Numbered from the stretch's first letter, positions 11,768 to 24,919 are shown. The stretch is DNA of 64,000 nt from Reticulitermes speratus (GCA_021186555.1 JAJKFL010000330.1:27829444-27893443); one strand, 5' to 3'. Translations and numbers: made by a program. Notes: generated from the letters alone by a model not told the origin.

Positions 11768-11995
11768 TCACAGAGGGTAGATTCCATGATTTTCCTCAGT
11801 CTCTGCCCTTACAGAAACATCCTTGCCGTCACTGTTTCTCCTCACCACGTACCGGTGACGTGAAGGAAGTAAGCGACCATGATGCCTCGCGAAGTGTGCA
11901 GTTGTACAAATGGCGTCGGGGGCAAAAGCTATCAGTGATATTACACGTATTTTAACATGTTTCATTATTACAGTTTTCTTTAAACAACGTATCAT
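11768..11995 (-). CDS. Unassigned small frame in left palindrome arm
   Basis: A 75-codon frame sits in the most CpG-rich part of the arm. It ends with SRHRYVVRRNSDGKDVSV and an acidic tail. In the right arm the same frame survives in part, but the arm differs there by an 11-bp and a 3-bp insertion. No family is recognised. It may be an exon of an unknown gene, or a chance frame across a promoter-like segment. Confidence 0.2.
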   Translation of the reverse strand: MIRCLKKTVIMKHVKIRVISLIAFAPDAICTTAHFARHHGRLLPSRHRYVVRRNSDGKDVSVRAETEENHGIYPL

Positions 11996-13504
11996 ATTTT
12001 GAAAATTAAGGTATGTGTTACATTAACCAACACTGGGTTTTCTACTCAGGATGAGATAGTGACAAATGCAGCAACTATCCCATGTCTAACTTTTGGCGCT
12101 TGTTCAATTTGCAATACTCTTCGTTAGATAATTACTCATTTACGTAACTTAAAACATGCTACGTCAGTGTTCCTTGCATCTGATCTTTACTGTATTGGAC
12201 ATGCTGAAGTAAAGTTCATAAAATGTAATATAAATTTAATAAGCACTTTACGTGGTTATCAGCATTTTTATTCCCATGTTACGATGCGTTTGTGAGTGGG
12301 AGGCGGAAAGAGCGCCATTTTGACTGAATCAGGGTACTAAAGTAAGATGTGCTAAGAACAGAATCGACAGGCGAGTGTCTTTTACAGGGCAATAACCTAC
12401 GTTGTAATTAGGCATCAGTGGCGTACTGTAAGGGAATTGTAATCCACTTCGGAAAAAGAAACGGCAGCCAAGTTTGAATCTGTGCCACACTGCCACATCT
12501 TAATGCAAGCTTCAACATTTATGTTGTCATCTGCAATTTAGTCTCCCCTTCCAGAGTTCCTTCTAACACCAGCATTTCATTCGTTAATGTATCCTTATCT
12601 GTTATCCTTCAAAGTACATTATCGCACACATCCCAGTCTTTACACTCCTTAACACTACTACATTATGCAGTTCTAAGTAAACATATTCAATCACTTCTGG
12701 TGCAGTACTGTCTCGGATGTACAGAATATCATTTGTCGTGTATTCAAGTTTGTGCCAAATCACTTCCTGTTACATTTGCTACATGTTGCATACTTAAAGG
12801 TGTAATTGTCCTTATATACCTGCCTCTTCTGTCAAGCTATCAGATGTTGAAAGTAAGGGAAATGAAATTAGGATCATCTACTATTTTGTTATTCTCCATA
12901 ACTATGTTTAACTTTCCCTGCAAACAACAGCTGTAATGTTAATGTGGGTAGGTTCACTTTAGCATCATGGACTTGGTACTGTAGAATTTGATAGAATGTC
13001 ATTAAACAGTTTTCTGGATGAGTTTGTGCCAGGGTAGGTAACTTGGCAGATACACTGCTAGACAGCCTTAGCTTACAGAACATCTTGCAGTATTAGTTAG
13101 TGCTCTTGTTTTGTGTTCTGGATGCCCCAAGCAAAATGAATTCTCTAATTGCTTTGTAAGTGCAGTTCAAAGAACTCGGACCTGACCACCTGACTGGTTG
13201 TAACAATATGAATGTAGATGGATTCCCTTCCTGTCAATAGGTACTCCATCTCAATAGCATTTCATTATACTGTCTTGTTCAACTTACTTTCCACCTGTAT
13301 ATTTCAGTGTCACAGAATCTAGTGGCATCACAGAACACAGTGGGATAAATAGAAAAAGAAAGGACAAAGAAGAAACCAAGATCACCAGAAACTGGAAGTC
13401 AGTATTCCACACAACAGGTCATCGGCCAACCAAGACACGAGTTCTACGTGACTCCCTATGCTGCAAGATGAAGGGACCGCACGCAGAGTTACAACAGCAA
13501 TCAT

Positions 13505-13545
13505 CCCTAGTTGTCTCTAGTGGTCTAGTGGTTAGCATACTAGTG
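13505..13545 (+). repeat. tRNA 5'-half-like sequence (mirrored at 22067-22107)
   Basis: CTAGTGGTCTAGTGGTTAGC resembles the D-arm/A-box half of tRNA-Glu or tRNA-Asp. No matching anticodon arm or B box follows, so it is not a functional tRNA gene. It could be the head of an old SINE. Confidence 0.4.
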
Positions 13546-14924
13546 TCGTGTTGTGAATAATGAAGTTCTTAATGTAACTGCCTCCATATCTGAGTTGTAT
13601 AAGTTCCACGTGTTATGTTACCACACTCTTCATTTACACATTCTGTAATGGCTACAATGAGAATTAAAAGCAGTTTTTTTTTGTGTGTGTGGGATGGGAG
13701 GTGGGAGGGAGGATGGGGCACATGCAGGGAGGACAGCGAGAGGTAAGAGTATGTCAGCACTACAGAGGATATATGTACAGTGCTACAGAAAACAGCATGT
13801 TTTGGGATAAAGAAAGTACAATTGTTACAAAATAATTACTTCTACTCACACACAGTCATGTACCATATTCCTTAAACACCACTACATACCATCTACTATT
13901 CATTAAAATTACAACTGTTCACCTCGATCACATCCTTGAAACTGGAATATGTTTATGTGAAATACACACTGTTACAGGCACTGCAGTACACAAATGAAGA
14001 CTATAATTACACGTCACAGATGAAAGGTGTTTAACAAATTGTGGTACTGACTGTGTATTGTTGTGTAGGAAGTGTCACTGAATCTGAAAGGAGAGAATGG
14101 ACAAAAAGTAGCTTACATTTTGTGTTGCTGTTGAAATTTGAAGATCCCATTTCGCACTATCTAACAACATGCCATATTTCTTGAGACTCTGCACATATCC
14201 TCTGCAGCAGAAAAAGTCATTAACTGTGCTTGTGTTCAGTCATTAACTGTGCTTGTGTTCTCCCCAACCTGTGAACATGTGAAGTAAGAATCAAAACAAT
14301 GAATTACCAGTAGCCATTTATTGCCCCCATCTTCAGGACCTTGCACTGGGCACAAGTTCCTGAAGAAGGAAGCAGTAAGCTGCTTTCAAATGTGACGTAC
14401 TGAGACAAAGGTAAAGATACATTATGGTCTGATGGGATGCAACTCTGTGTAGTGTGGCAGACAGGTACTGGCACCCCCTGGGTCACATGAGCCGTAACTT
14501 ACACAAAATCAACCTTATGTATACTTTTCCATAAACCACATACAGAAAGATTCAAGGTGTGTAAATATTACATTATGCTTGGAATGTAACGTTACATGAT
14601 TGGGGAGATTTTGCAAAACTTAATACATGTCCAATCTGAAAGACTGTGTAAAACAAACTAAGGTTGATTGTATATGCATAGAGTGATCCTTTTACCATTG
14701 ACTTATTCACTGTACCGACACTTTGCTTAGTAACTCAGTAGACCTTTACGCGATTAACAGTACACAAAGAAACACATACATTGTACAGAAAATTATTTAT
14801 ATGTGTTGTGGGTAGTGTGTCAAGTACTGACTTATGTAAAGTAGAAGTTTGAAGAACAAAGCCCTTGCCTAAGTCAGGGAATGTCTCTAGTGGCATTTCG
14901 GGGTAGCACTGGTACTTACGTACC

Positions 14925-15000
14925 ACACAACACAGCATGGCATCCCAGAAGACCTGGTCACTGCAACTGAAATCTCAAATCTCATACTGAATAGACATTT
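14925..15000 (-). repeat. TCTTCTGGGAT module, left arm (mirror at 20620-20695)
   Basis: Read on the minus strand, the segment gives GAGATTTGAGATTTCAGTTG followed by CAGTGACCAGGTCTTCTGGG. This matches the dispersed family at 11031 and 51355. The palindrome places a second copy in the right arm. Confidence 0.5.
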
Positions 15001-15350
15001 CAGTAAAAATAAATTACTGCATGTATTTTTAATACTATTTGTGACTCCTTTTTGGCAGTGACAAGGCCCTTAATGTAGTGCACCAATGAATAACACGTTC
15101 CCCAAGTTCAGGCCACAAATTTCCCTACTTTCACTTTCCAAGATCGCTACACAGTATGCTGGGCCAACAAAGACCCTCTATATACCAGTACATCTGGTAG
15201 CTGTTTTGAAAGAAGTGGAATAATTTTAATTCACTGTAGACCTTGAAGCCACGGGACAGCCAATCTAGATACACATATCAGCCTTGGAATCAATTCAAGA
15301 ATTTTGTTCAGTCGAAACACAACTCAGACATTCGAAATTAAAAAATGCTG

Positions 15351-15377
15351 CCCCCCCCCCCCCCCCCCCCCCCCCCC
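15351..15377 (+). repeat. Poly-C tract (27 C)
   Basis: This uninterrupted homopolymer lies in the left palindrome arm. The partner tract in the right arm is 17 G at 20245-20261. Because homopolymer length is error-prone, the difference is weak evidence that the arms were read separately. Confidence 0.95.
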
Positions 15378-16379
15378 GGATTACAGTAACGACATTTAAT
15401 TTTTGAACTCTGATACAGACTACGCTTTTAAGAGGTGGAGTGCACCGATTACACATTAGTTTCAGAATTTTACATTACAGAGGAACAAAGCAAATGGCAA
15501 TTTTGAATTGAAAATAAAAACAAACTGCTCCAAGCCTAGGAGACACATGCCGAAAATTTCACTATTTCTGAACATTTAACCCAGGATCAGGCTTCAGTGC
15601 TTTACCCTACCCACACATGAACTGCACTTTCACTGCAGACCTCTTAAATTTCCAGGCAAGTAAACTCTCCAAATGATTTCCCAAATCTGGGTGTTTTGCA
15701 CGTGTGCGAGTAGTCCTGTGTGCCCAAAATTTTAATGACTCTTTCCACCCAACAAGTCGCTATTTCTTTTCTGCTCGGATAATGCATCTCATGCTAGAAA
15801 TTAATACTTGTCTGCATTCTACACTAACAACCCATCACTGCCCAAAAGGCTGTAGAGTGGCATCTTTTTGTATGTTACAGTAATCTTCCAGAAATTGCAG
15901 TTGTACTTTTAGTAACATTCTTACTATGGAACTGCATCACAGAATTTGCATTAAAATATGACTTGGCAAGAGTATTTTTTAAAGTGAAAACATCAAAATA
16001 CAACTTTCAGATTCAGTTAACTGATCATCTTGTTTTATAAACCACATGAAGGTCCACCAGACATCAAATGTGACCCATGTCTTCATGTGTTCTCTTGCTC
16101 CACATCCAAATGCAGCCATTTCCCACTATTTCACAGTGACTGATTGTGTCCCTCAAGAGTTTTTCCAGGTGGTGGCACCGTGTTAACTAAGGCACATACT
16201 CCTGTAATACCAAAAGAAACATAAAAATGTCTTTGCTAAAGTATCACAGACATGGCAGAAACAACTTGACTTCTGAGATTTGAGATTCTCATAGCAGTGC
16301 TGGTGAAGATCCCAGTCTTCAGCAATATGATGCCTTGTAGAGTGGTGGATTTATGACATTTTGGAGAAACTTGCTGTCT

Positions 16380-16500
16380 CCATCTTCAGAGGGGCCCACA
16401 GATTTTTCAAAAGTCTAGGAGCCACGTCAAAAGTCTTGGTATCAGATGGGTGACATGAAGCAATTTCTATACTGAGGACTCACAAATATTAGTTGTCATC
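16380..16500. repeat. hAT-MITE-related segment (mirror at about 19120-19240)
   Basis: The text AAAAGTCTAGGAGCCACGTC, then ACATGAAGCAATTTCTATAC and TGAGGACTCACAAATATTAG matches the complete small element at 51159-51305. The terminal repeats are not preserved here. Confidence 0.55.
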
Positions 16501-17273
16501 ACATAAAATTCTGTCACTCAATCGAATTGGGACCTGGGGATTGTGCAACCAAAATTGTCATATCTTGAGACTGGAATTTTTAATTTTAATCTAGGCAATG
16601 GACTGAGGTAAGTGACAGCTGCATGTCCCAGGCAAAGTGCCCACTGGAGAGACGACTGTCTGGAGATGGCAGTGAACAGGAAAATCCGAAGTGCTACTGG
16701 GAATGAAATGCCAACTGTCCTCCTTGTAGTCACTCCCTATTAACTGAACCACTCCAGCCCGTAATCTCTTTAAATATGTAATTGTCGTATTTTTCATTTA
16801 CAAGCACTGGCGGTAAACTTGGACTATTGGGTGTCATTAAAATTGTGCATTTATATTGACACATCTGGCTGTTGCCTGCTGTAAATCGAATGGACAGGAG
16901 ACCAGATAACAATTTCATTGTCAATATCAGTGAATCTCGAAATGAGTGTTGTACAGATACTGTATAATACATAATATGTATCTTCTGGATCCCTGTAACT
17001 TTTATCTAGGACACATTTCTTGCAGATTAATGATGAAAGTATGTATTCAGGCCCTACCATCTATGTGGATATATTCATTTCAAATGTGATAGTGTTCAAA
17101 GTTAATTACACAAAGTCACCTATAAATTCACCATTCTGGTTACTTATGAGTGCAGCCAGACAGAAGTGACAGGTGGTGTTTTAGTCCGTATTTTTTTTTT
17201 GTAGAATCCCCCTTTCCCTAGGCACAATGCCTTGACATATTAAGGTAAGTGGTGAGCTTTACATTTTACTTAT

Positions 17274-17504
17274 GTGGGAAGGCCTTACAGTGCCCAGTGG
17301 CTAGCAAGTGTGTTCAAATATCTTTTGGCCAATTTCCTACATTTTGGGCATAGTACACTCTTATGTGTAGTTCACGAAATTGAGGTAAAGAAATCGAAAA
17401 TAAAAAAGGGCTATAAAATTGTTTTAATGCTATTATGCACTCTGTCGGAATGCTTCGGAACTAAAAATCGTCGAGAGATGATAGCAGTACACTCTTGTGT
17501 GTAA
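17274..17504 (+). other. Open frame mirrored in both arms (partner 18117-18347)
   Basis: The 76-codon frame is identical in the two palindrome arms. I recognise no domain. Identity follows from arm similarity and does not show coding function. A nearby internal direct repeat (the CTCTGTCGGAATGCTTCGGA segment at about 17440 and 17588) suggests repeat-derived DNA. Confidence 0.3.
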
Positions 17505-17714
17505 TCTACGAAATTCAGTGAAGAAATTGTAAAATCCGCGAAAGTAATAAGAGGCTATAAAATTTTTTTGATGCGATTGTCACGCACTCTGTCGGAATGC
17601 TTCGGAACTAGAAGTCAGGAGATAGCAGCGGCATCTGTTGGACATTTTTTGAACTACGAGTTGGTAAAAGTGAATGCCTGCGCCATCTATTGACGTTTCA
17701 TGGAATTAAGGCTT

Positions 17715-17890
17715 TCGACATGTAATTTTGCTTCCGTCTTCAGGGTAATTTTCAAATATAATGTTTCGACTAAAATTATGCTTCCTTCCACAGGAAATTT
17801 TCTAAATGGTATTAGCATTTCTCCCTGTGGAAGCAAGCAAATATTTTAGTCGAAACATATTATATTTGAAAATTACACTGAAGACGGAAG
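17715..17890. repeat. Fold-back element at the palindrome apex
   Basis: The apex holds inverted arms with CTTCCGTCTTCAG, TTTTCAAATATAATGTTTCG and the complements CGAAACATATTATATTTGAA and CTGAAGACGGAAG. The non-complementary loop is short, around 17800-17830 (TTTTCTAAATGGTATTAGCA). The GAAGAC...CGAAACAT pairing resembles the module in the fold-backs at 371-616 and 4834-5183. Confidence 0.8.
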
Positions 17891-20800
17891 CAAAATTACA
17901 TGTCGAAAGCCTTAATTCCATGAAACGTCAATAGATGGCGCAGGCATTCACTTTTACCAACTCGTAGTTCAAAAAATGTCCAACAGATGCCGCTGCTATC
18001 TCCTGACTTCTAGTTCCGAAGCATTCCGACAGAGTGCGTGACAATCGCATCAAAAAAATTTTATAGCCTCTTATTACTTTCGCGATTTTTACAATTTCTT
18101 CACTGAATTTCGTAGATTACACACAAGAGTGTACTGCTATCATCTCTCGACGATTTTTAGTTCCGAAGCATTCCGACAGAGTGCATAATAGCATTAAAAC
18201 AATTTTATAGCCCTTTTTTATTTTCGATTTCTTTACCTCAATTTCGTGAACTACACATAAGAGTGTACTATGCCCAAAATGTAGGAAATTGGCCAAAAGA
18301 TATTTGAACACACTTGCTAGCCACTGGGCACTGTAAGGCCTTCCCACTTAAGTAAAATGTAAAGCTCACCACTTACCTTAATATGTCTAGGCATTGTGCC
18401 TAGGGAAAGGGGGATTCTACAAAAAAAAAAATACGGACTAAAACACCACCTGTCACTTCTGTCTGGCTGCACTCATAAGTAACCAGAATGGTGAATTTAT
18501 AGGTGACTTTGTGTAATTAACTTTGAACACTATCACATTTGAAATGAATATATCCACATAGATGGTAGGGCCTGAATACATACTTTCATCATTAATCTGC
18601 AAAAAATGTGCCCTAGATAAAAGTTACAGGGATCCAGAAGATACATATTATGTATTATACAGTATCTGTACAACACTCATTTCGAGATTCACTGATATTG
18701 ACAATGAAATTGTTATCTGGTCTCCTGTCCATTCGATTTACAGCAGGCAACAGCCAGATGTGTCAATATAAATGCACAATTTTAATGACACCCAATAGTC
18801 CAAGTTTACCGCCAGTGCTTGTAAATGAAAAATACGACAATTACATATTTAAAGAGATTACGGGCTGGAGTGGTTCAGTTAATAGGGAGTGACTACAAGG
18901 AGGACAGTTGGCATTTCATTCCCAGTAGCACTTCGGATTTTCCTGTTCACTGCCATCTCCAGACAGTCGTCTCTCCAGTGGGCACTTTGCCTGGGACATG
19001 CAGCTGTCACTTACCTCAGTCCATTGCCTAGATTAAAATTAAAAATTCCAGTCTCAAGATATGACAATTTTGGTTGCACAATCCCCAGGTCCCAATTCGA
19101 TTGAGTGACAGAATTTTATGTGATGACAACTAATATTTGTGAGTCCTCAGTATAGAAATTGCTTCATGTCACCCATCTGATACCAAGACTTTTGACGTGG
19201 CTCCTAGACTTTTGAAAAATCTGTGGGCCCCTCTGAAGATGGAGACAGCAAGTTTCTCCAAAATGTCATAAATCCACCACTCTACAAGGCATCATATTGC
19301 TGAAGACTGGGATCTTCACCAGCACTGCTATGAGAATCTCAAATCTCAGAAGTCAAGTTGTTTCTGCCATGTCTGTGATACTTTAGCAAAGACATTTTTA
19401 TGTTTCTTTTGGTATTACAGGAGTATGTGCCTTAGTTAACACGGTGCCACCACCTGGAAAAACTCTTGAGGGACACAATCAGTCACTGTGAAATAGTGGG
19501 AAATGGCTGCATTTGGATGTGGAGCAAGAGAACACATGAAGACATGGGTCACATTTGATGTCTGGTGGACCTTCATGTGGTTTATAAAACAAGATGATCA
19601 GTTAACTGAATCTGAAAGTTGTATTTTGATGTTTTCACTTTAAAAAATACTCTTGCCAAGTCATATTTTAATGCAAATTCTGTGATGCAGTTCCATAGTA
19701 AGAATGTTACTAAAAGTACAACTGCAATTTCTGGAAGATTACTGTAACATACAAAAAGATGCCACTCTACAGCCTTTTGGGCAGTGATGGGTTGTTAGTG
19801 TAGAATGCAGACAAGTATTAATTTCTAGCATGAGATGCATTATCCGAGCAGAAAAGAAATAGCGACTTGTTGGGTGGAAAGAGTCATTAAAATTTTGGGC
19901 ACACAGGACTACTCGCACACGTGCAAAACACCCAGATTTGGGAAATCATTTGGAGAGTTTACTTGCCTGGAAATTTAAGAGGTCTGCAGTGAAAGTGCAG
20001 TTCATGTGTGGGTAGGGTAAAGCACTGAAGCCTGATCCTGGGTTAAATGTTCAGAAATAGTGAAATTTTCGGCATGTGTCTCCTAGGCTTGGAGCAGTTT
20101 GTTTTTATTTTCAATTCAAAATTGCCATTTGCTTTGTTCCTCTGTAATGTAAAATTCTGAAACTAATGTGTAATCGGTGCACTCCACCTCTTAAAAGCGT
20201 AGTCTGTATCAGAGTTCAAAAATTAAATGTCGTTACTGTAATCCGGGGGGGGGGGGGGGGGCAGCATTTTTTAATTTCGAATGTCTGAGTTGTGTTTCGA
20301 CTGAACAAAATTCTTGAATTGATTCCAAGGCTGATATGTGTATCTAGATTGGCTGTCCCGTGGCTTCAAGGTCTACAGTGAATTAAAATTATTCCACTTC
20401 TTTCAAAACAGCTACCAGATGTACTGGTATATAGAGGGTCTTTGTTGGCCCAGCATACTGTGTAGCGATCTTGGAAAGTGAAAGTAGGGAAATTTGTGGC
20501 CTGAACTTGGGGAACGTGTTATTCATTGGTGCACTACATTAAGGGCCTTGTCACTGCCAAAAAGGAGTCACAAATAGTATTAAAAATACATGCAGTAATT
20601 TATTTTTACTGAAATGTCTATTCAGTATGAGATTTGAGATTTCAGTTGCAGTGACCAGGTCTTCTGGGATGCCATGCTGTGTTGTGTGGTACGTAAGTAC
20701 CAGTGCTACCCCGAAATGCCACTAGAGACATTCCCTGACTTAGGCAAGGGCTTTGTTCTTCAAACTTCTACTTTACATAAGTCAGTACTTGACACACTAC

Positions 20801-23800
20801 CCACAACACATATAAATAATTTTCTGTACAATGTATGTGTTTCTTTGTGTACTGTTAATCGCGTAAAGGTCTACTGAGTTACTAAGCAAAGTGTCGGTAC
20901 AGTGAATAAGTCAATGGTAAAAGGATCACTCTATGCATATACAATCAACCTTAGTTTGTTTTACACAGTCTTTCAGATTGGACATGTATTAAGTTTTGCA
21001 AAATCTCCCCAATCATGTAACGTTACATTCCAAGCATAATGTAATATTTACACACCTTGAATCTTTCTGTATGTGGTTTATGGAAAAGTATACATAAGGT
21101 TGATTTTGTGTAAGTTACGGCTCATGTGACCCAGGGGGTGCCAGTACCTGTCTGCCACACTACACAGAGTTGCATCCCATCAGACCATAATGTATCTTTA
21201 CCTTTGTCTCAGTACGTCACATTTGAAAGCAGCTTACTGCTTCCTTCTTCAGGAACTTGTGCCCAGTGCAAGGTCCTGAAGATGGGGGCAATAAATGGCT
21301 ACTGGTAATTCATTGTTTTGATTCTTACTTCACATGTTCACAGGTTGGGGAGAACACAAGCACAGTTAATGACTGAACACAAGCACAGTTAATGACTTTT
21401 TCTGCTGCAGAGGATATGTGCAGAGTCTCAAGAAATATGGCATGTTGTTAGATAGTGCGAAATGGGATCTTCAAATTTCAACAGCAACACAAAATGTAAG
21501 CTACTTTTTGTCCATTCTCTCCTTTCAGATTCAGTGACACTTCCTACACAACAATACACAGTCAGTACCACAATTTGTTAAACACCTTTCATCTGTGACG
21601 TGTAATTATAGTCTTCATTTGTGTACTGCAGTGCCTGTAACAGTGTGTATTTCACATAAACATATTCCAGTTTCAAGGATGTGATCGAGGTGAACAGTTG
21701 TAATTTTAATGAATAGTAGATGGTATGTAGTGGTGTTTAAGGAATATGGTACATGACTGTGTGTGAGTAGAAGTAATTATTTTGTAACAATTGTACTTTC
21801 TTTATCCCAAAACATGCTGTTTTCTGTAGCACTGTACATATATCCTCTGTAGTGCTGACATACTCTTACCTCTCGCTGTCCTCCCTGCATGTGCCCCATC
21901 CTCCCTCCCACCTCCCATCCCACACACAAAAAAAAAACTGCTTTTAATTCTCATTGTAGCCATTACAGAATGTGTAAATGAAGAGTGTGGTAACATAACA
22001 CGTGGAACTTATACAACTCAGATATGGAGGCAGTTACATTAAGAACTTCATTATTCACAACACGACACTAGTATGCTAACCACTAGACCACTAGAGACAA
22101 CTAGGGATGATTGCTGTTGTAACTCTGCGTGCGGTCCCTTCATCTTGCAGCATAGGGAGCCACGTAGAACTCGTGTCTTGGTTGGCCGATGACCTGTTGT
22201 GTGGAATACTGACTTCCAGTTTCTGGTGATCTTGGTTTCTTCTTTGTCCTTTCTTTTTCTATTTATCCCACTGTGTTCTGTGATGCCACTAGATTCTGTG
22301 ACACTGAAATATACAGGTGGAAAGTAAGTTGAACAAGACAGTATAATGAAATGCTATTGAGATGGAGTACCTATTGACAGGAAGGGAATCCATCTACATT
22401 CATATTGTTACAACCAGTCAGGTGGTCAGGTCCGAGTTCTTTGAACTGCACTTACAAAGCAATTAGAGAATTCATTTTGCTTGGGGCATCCAGAACACAA
22501 AACAAGAGCACTAACTAATACTGCAAGATGTTCTGTAAGCTAAGGCTGTCTAGCAGTGTATCTGCCAAGTTACCTACCCTGGCACAAACTCATCCAGAAA
22601 ACTGTTTAATGACATTCTATCAAATTCTACAGTACCAAGTCCATGATGCTAAAGTGAACCTACCCACATTAACATTACAGCTGTTGTTTGCAGGGAAAGT
22701 TAAACATAGTTATGGAGAATAACAAAATAGTAGATGATCCTAATTTCATTTCCCTTACTTTCAACATCTGATAGCTTGACAGAAGAGGCAGGTATATAAG
22801 GACAATTACACCTTTAAGTATGCAACATGTAGCAAATGTAACAGGAAGTGATTTGGCACAAACTTGAATACACGACAAATGATATTCTGTACATCCGAGA
22901 CAGTACTGCACCAGAAGTGATTGAATATGTTTACTTAGAACTGCATAATGTAGTAGTGTTAAGGAGTGTAAAGACTGGGATGTGTGCGATAATGTACTTT
23001 GAAGGATAACAGATAAGGATACATTAACGAATGAAATGCTGGTGTTAGAAGGAACTCTGGAAGGGGAGACTAAATTGCAGATGACAACATAAATGTTGAA
23101 GCTTGCATTAAGATGTGGCAGTGTGGCACAGATTCAAACTTGGCTGCCGTTTCTTTTTCCGAAGTGGATTACAATTCCCTTACAGTACGCCACTGATGCC
23201 TAATTACAACGTAGGTTATTGCCCTGTAAAAGACACTCGCCTGTCGATTCTGTTCTTAGACATCTTACTTTAGTACCCTGATTCAGTCAAAATGGCGCTC
23301 TTTCCGCCTCCCACTCACAAACGCATCGTAACATGGGAATAAAAATGTTGATAACCACGTAAAGTGCTTATTAAATTTATATTACATTTTATGAACTTTA
23401 CTTCATTATGTCCAATACAGTAAAGATCAGATGCAAGGAACACTGACGTAGCATGTTTTAAGTTACGTAAATGAGTAATTATCTAAGAGTATTGCAAATT
23501 GAACAAGCGCCAAAAGTTAGACATGGGATACTTGCTGCATTTGTCACATCTCATCCTGAGTAGAAAAACCAGTGTTGGTTAATGTAACACATACCTTAAT
23601 TTTCAAAATATGATACGTTGTTTAAAGACAACTGTAATAATCAAACATGTTAAAATACGTTCAAAATACGTGTAATATCACTAACGATAGCTTTTGCCCC
23701 CGACGCCATTTGTACAACTGCACACTTCGCGAGGCATCATGGTCGCTTACTTCCTTCACGTCACCGGTACGTGGTGAGGAGAAACAGTGACGGCAAGGAT

Positions 23801-24084
23801 GTTTCTGTAAGGGCAGAGACTGAGGAAAATCATGGAATCTACCCTCTGTGAAAGCTTGTCATAGATTGACAGTGAGTCACTTAACAATGTTGTGTCAGCG
23901 ATACTGGTTATATGGACACGAATGAATTATGGAACCCTTCGTTAATTGTGCGTAATGTTTTGAGGGGGGCGGTCGCGGTGTATTTGAAGGCACTATCTCA
24001 GTATTTTCCTGTAATGACTGAATAAAATCTCGAAGGCCCTCAGAACAGCCGTTAATTTGACCGAGTATTTACCTCGGTGGACCT

Positions 24085-24915
24085 TCCGTAATTAGCCACC
24101 AGTCATAGCGTCACCGCTGCTTTAAACTGCTCAGTGAGTTGCATGTGGCTACAGAAAGACATGGGACAGCGGTCAGTGTAGCCAAGTGGCGTCAGATTTG
24201 TAGCCTGGTAGGAACTTGAACAAGGGAGTGCGGTATGGTTCAGGTCAAAGTGAATGAACTAGCATTTGCAGTGAAAAAGTCACCTTCAATTAACAAACAA
24301 CACATGTAGTTCCTGTCACTTTCAGATAGCACAGTGGAGTGTTGATGTTCGGGATTTTGACCTTTTGTGATCACCCATTTTAATAAATTTGTTTCTACCT
24401 TTCCTAACTGGTTCTGTCAAATTGCGATGAGACCTCCCCCTCTCCCGTCTTGCTAGTGCGCAGATGCTCTCAGCTCGGTCCAGCATTGTCTCTCATTAAG
24501 TGAAGCTGATTGCTTTCGTGTTTTACGGAATAGGGCTGTCCTTCAGTCATCTGATGTAATGCTTCCACAAAGTGGTTTGTGTTTTATTAAAAACAATATT
24601 TTTATTTTCATGCCTTTGAGGCTGTTTTATGTTAACAAAATGTGTTATACATTGAAAATTGTTTTGGATGTTACGTGACAGTTTTGTCGGTTGCAGTGAA
24701 CAACTAATGTCGAACTGTACTGTATGCCTAATAGAACGGGGATACACAAATTGTTCCCTAATTTATTTCATGACTGTGCATCATTTGCAGACAGGAGTCT
24801 GGGTGGGTTCTTGGTCACAGACTTCGGTTAGCGAAGAAAAATATGCTGCCCTCTGACGGAAATTGGGCTCTGGTAACCACTTCCATAGCCAGTCACTGTG
24901 CTGACTCTAGTTATC
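24085..24915. other. Unique flank right of the palindrome
   Basis: This stretch has no counterpart left of 11541. Two opposed short frames near 24547-24856 overlap each other and lack splice context. I see no gene. Confidence 0.4.
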
Positions 24916-24919
24916 CTGA

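Larger units (their letters stand above)
11541..24078. repeat. Giant near-perfect palindrome (two arms of about 6.3 kb)
   Basis: Bases 11541-17800 are repeated in reverse complement at about 17815-24078. Paired coordinates sum to 35611-35622 throughout, with changes of register only at small indels. Examples are 12700-12936 with 22675-22911, 14735-14938 with 20674-20877, and 17274-17504 with 18117-18347. The arms are not identical. A C tract is 27 bases at 15351 and 17 (as G) at 20245. The right arm has an extra 11-bp tandem unit near 23655 and a 3-bp insertion near 23685. Scattered substitutions also occur, for example near 12355 against 23263. Homology stops at ACCGAG (11541) and CTCGGT (24078), and the flanks differ. 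No transposase, integrase or recognisable gene lies in the arms. Confidence 0.95.

Noticed and set aside
13505-13545. Functional tRNA-Glu/Asp gene
   Set aside because: Only the 5' half is tRNA-like; no anticodon stem, T arm or B box follows.
16518-19104. Paired short ORFs in the palindrome as duplicated gene families
   Set aside because: Their pairing follows from the inverted arms. None shows a domain, splice sites or signs of selection that I can see.
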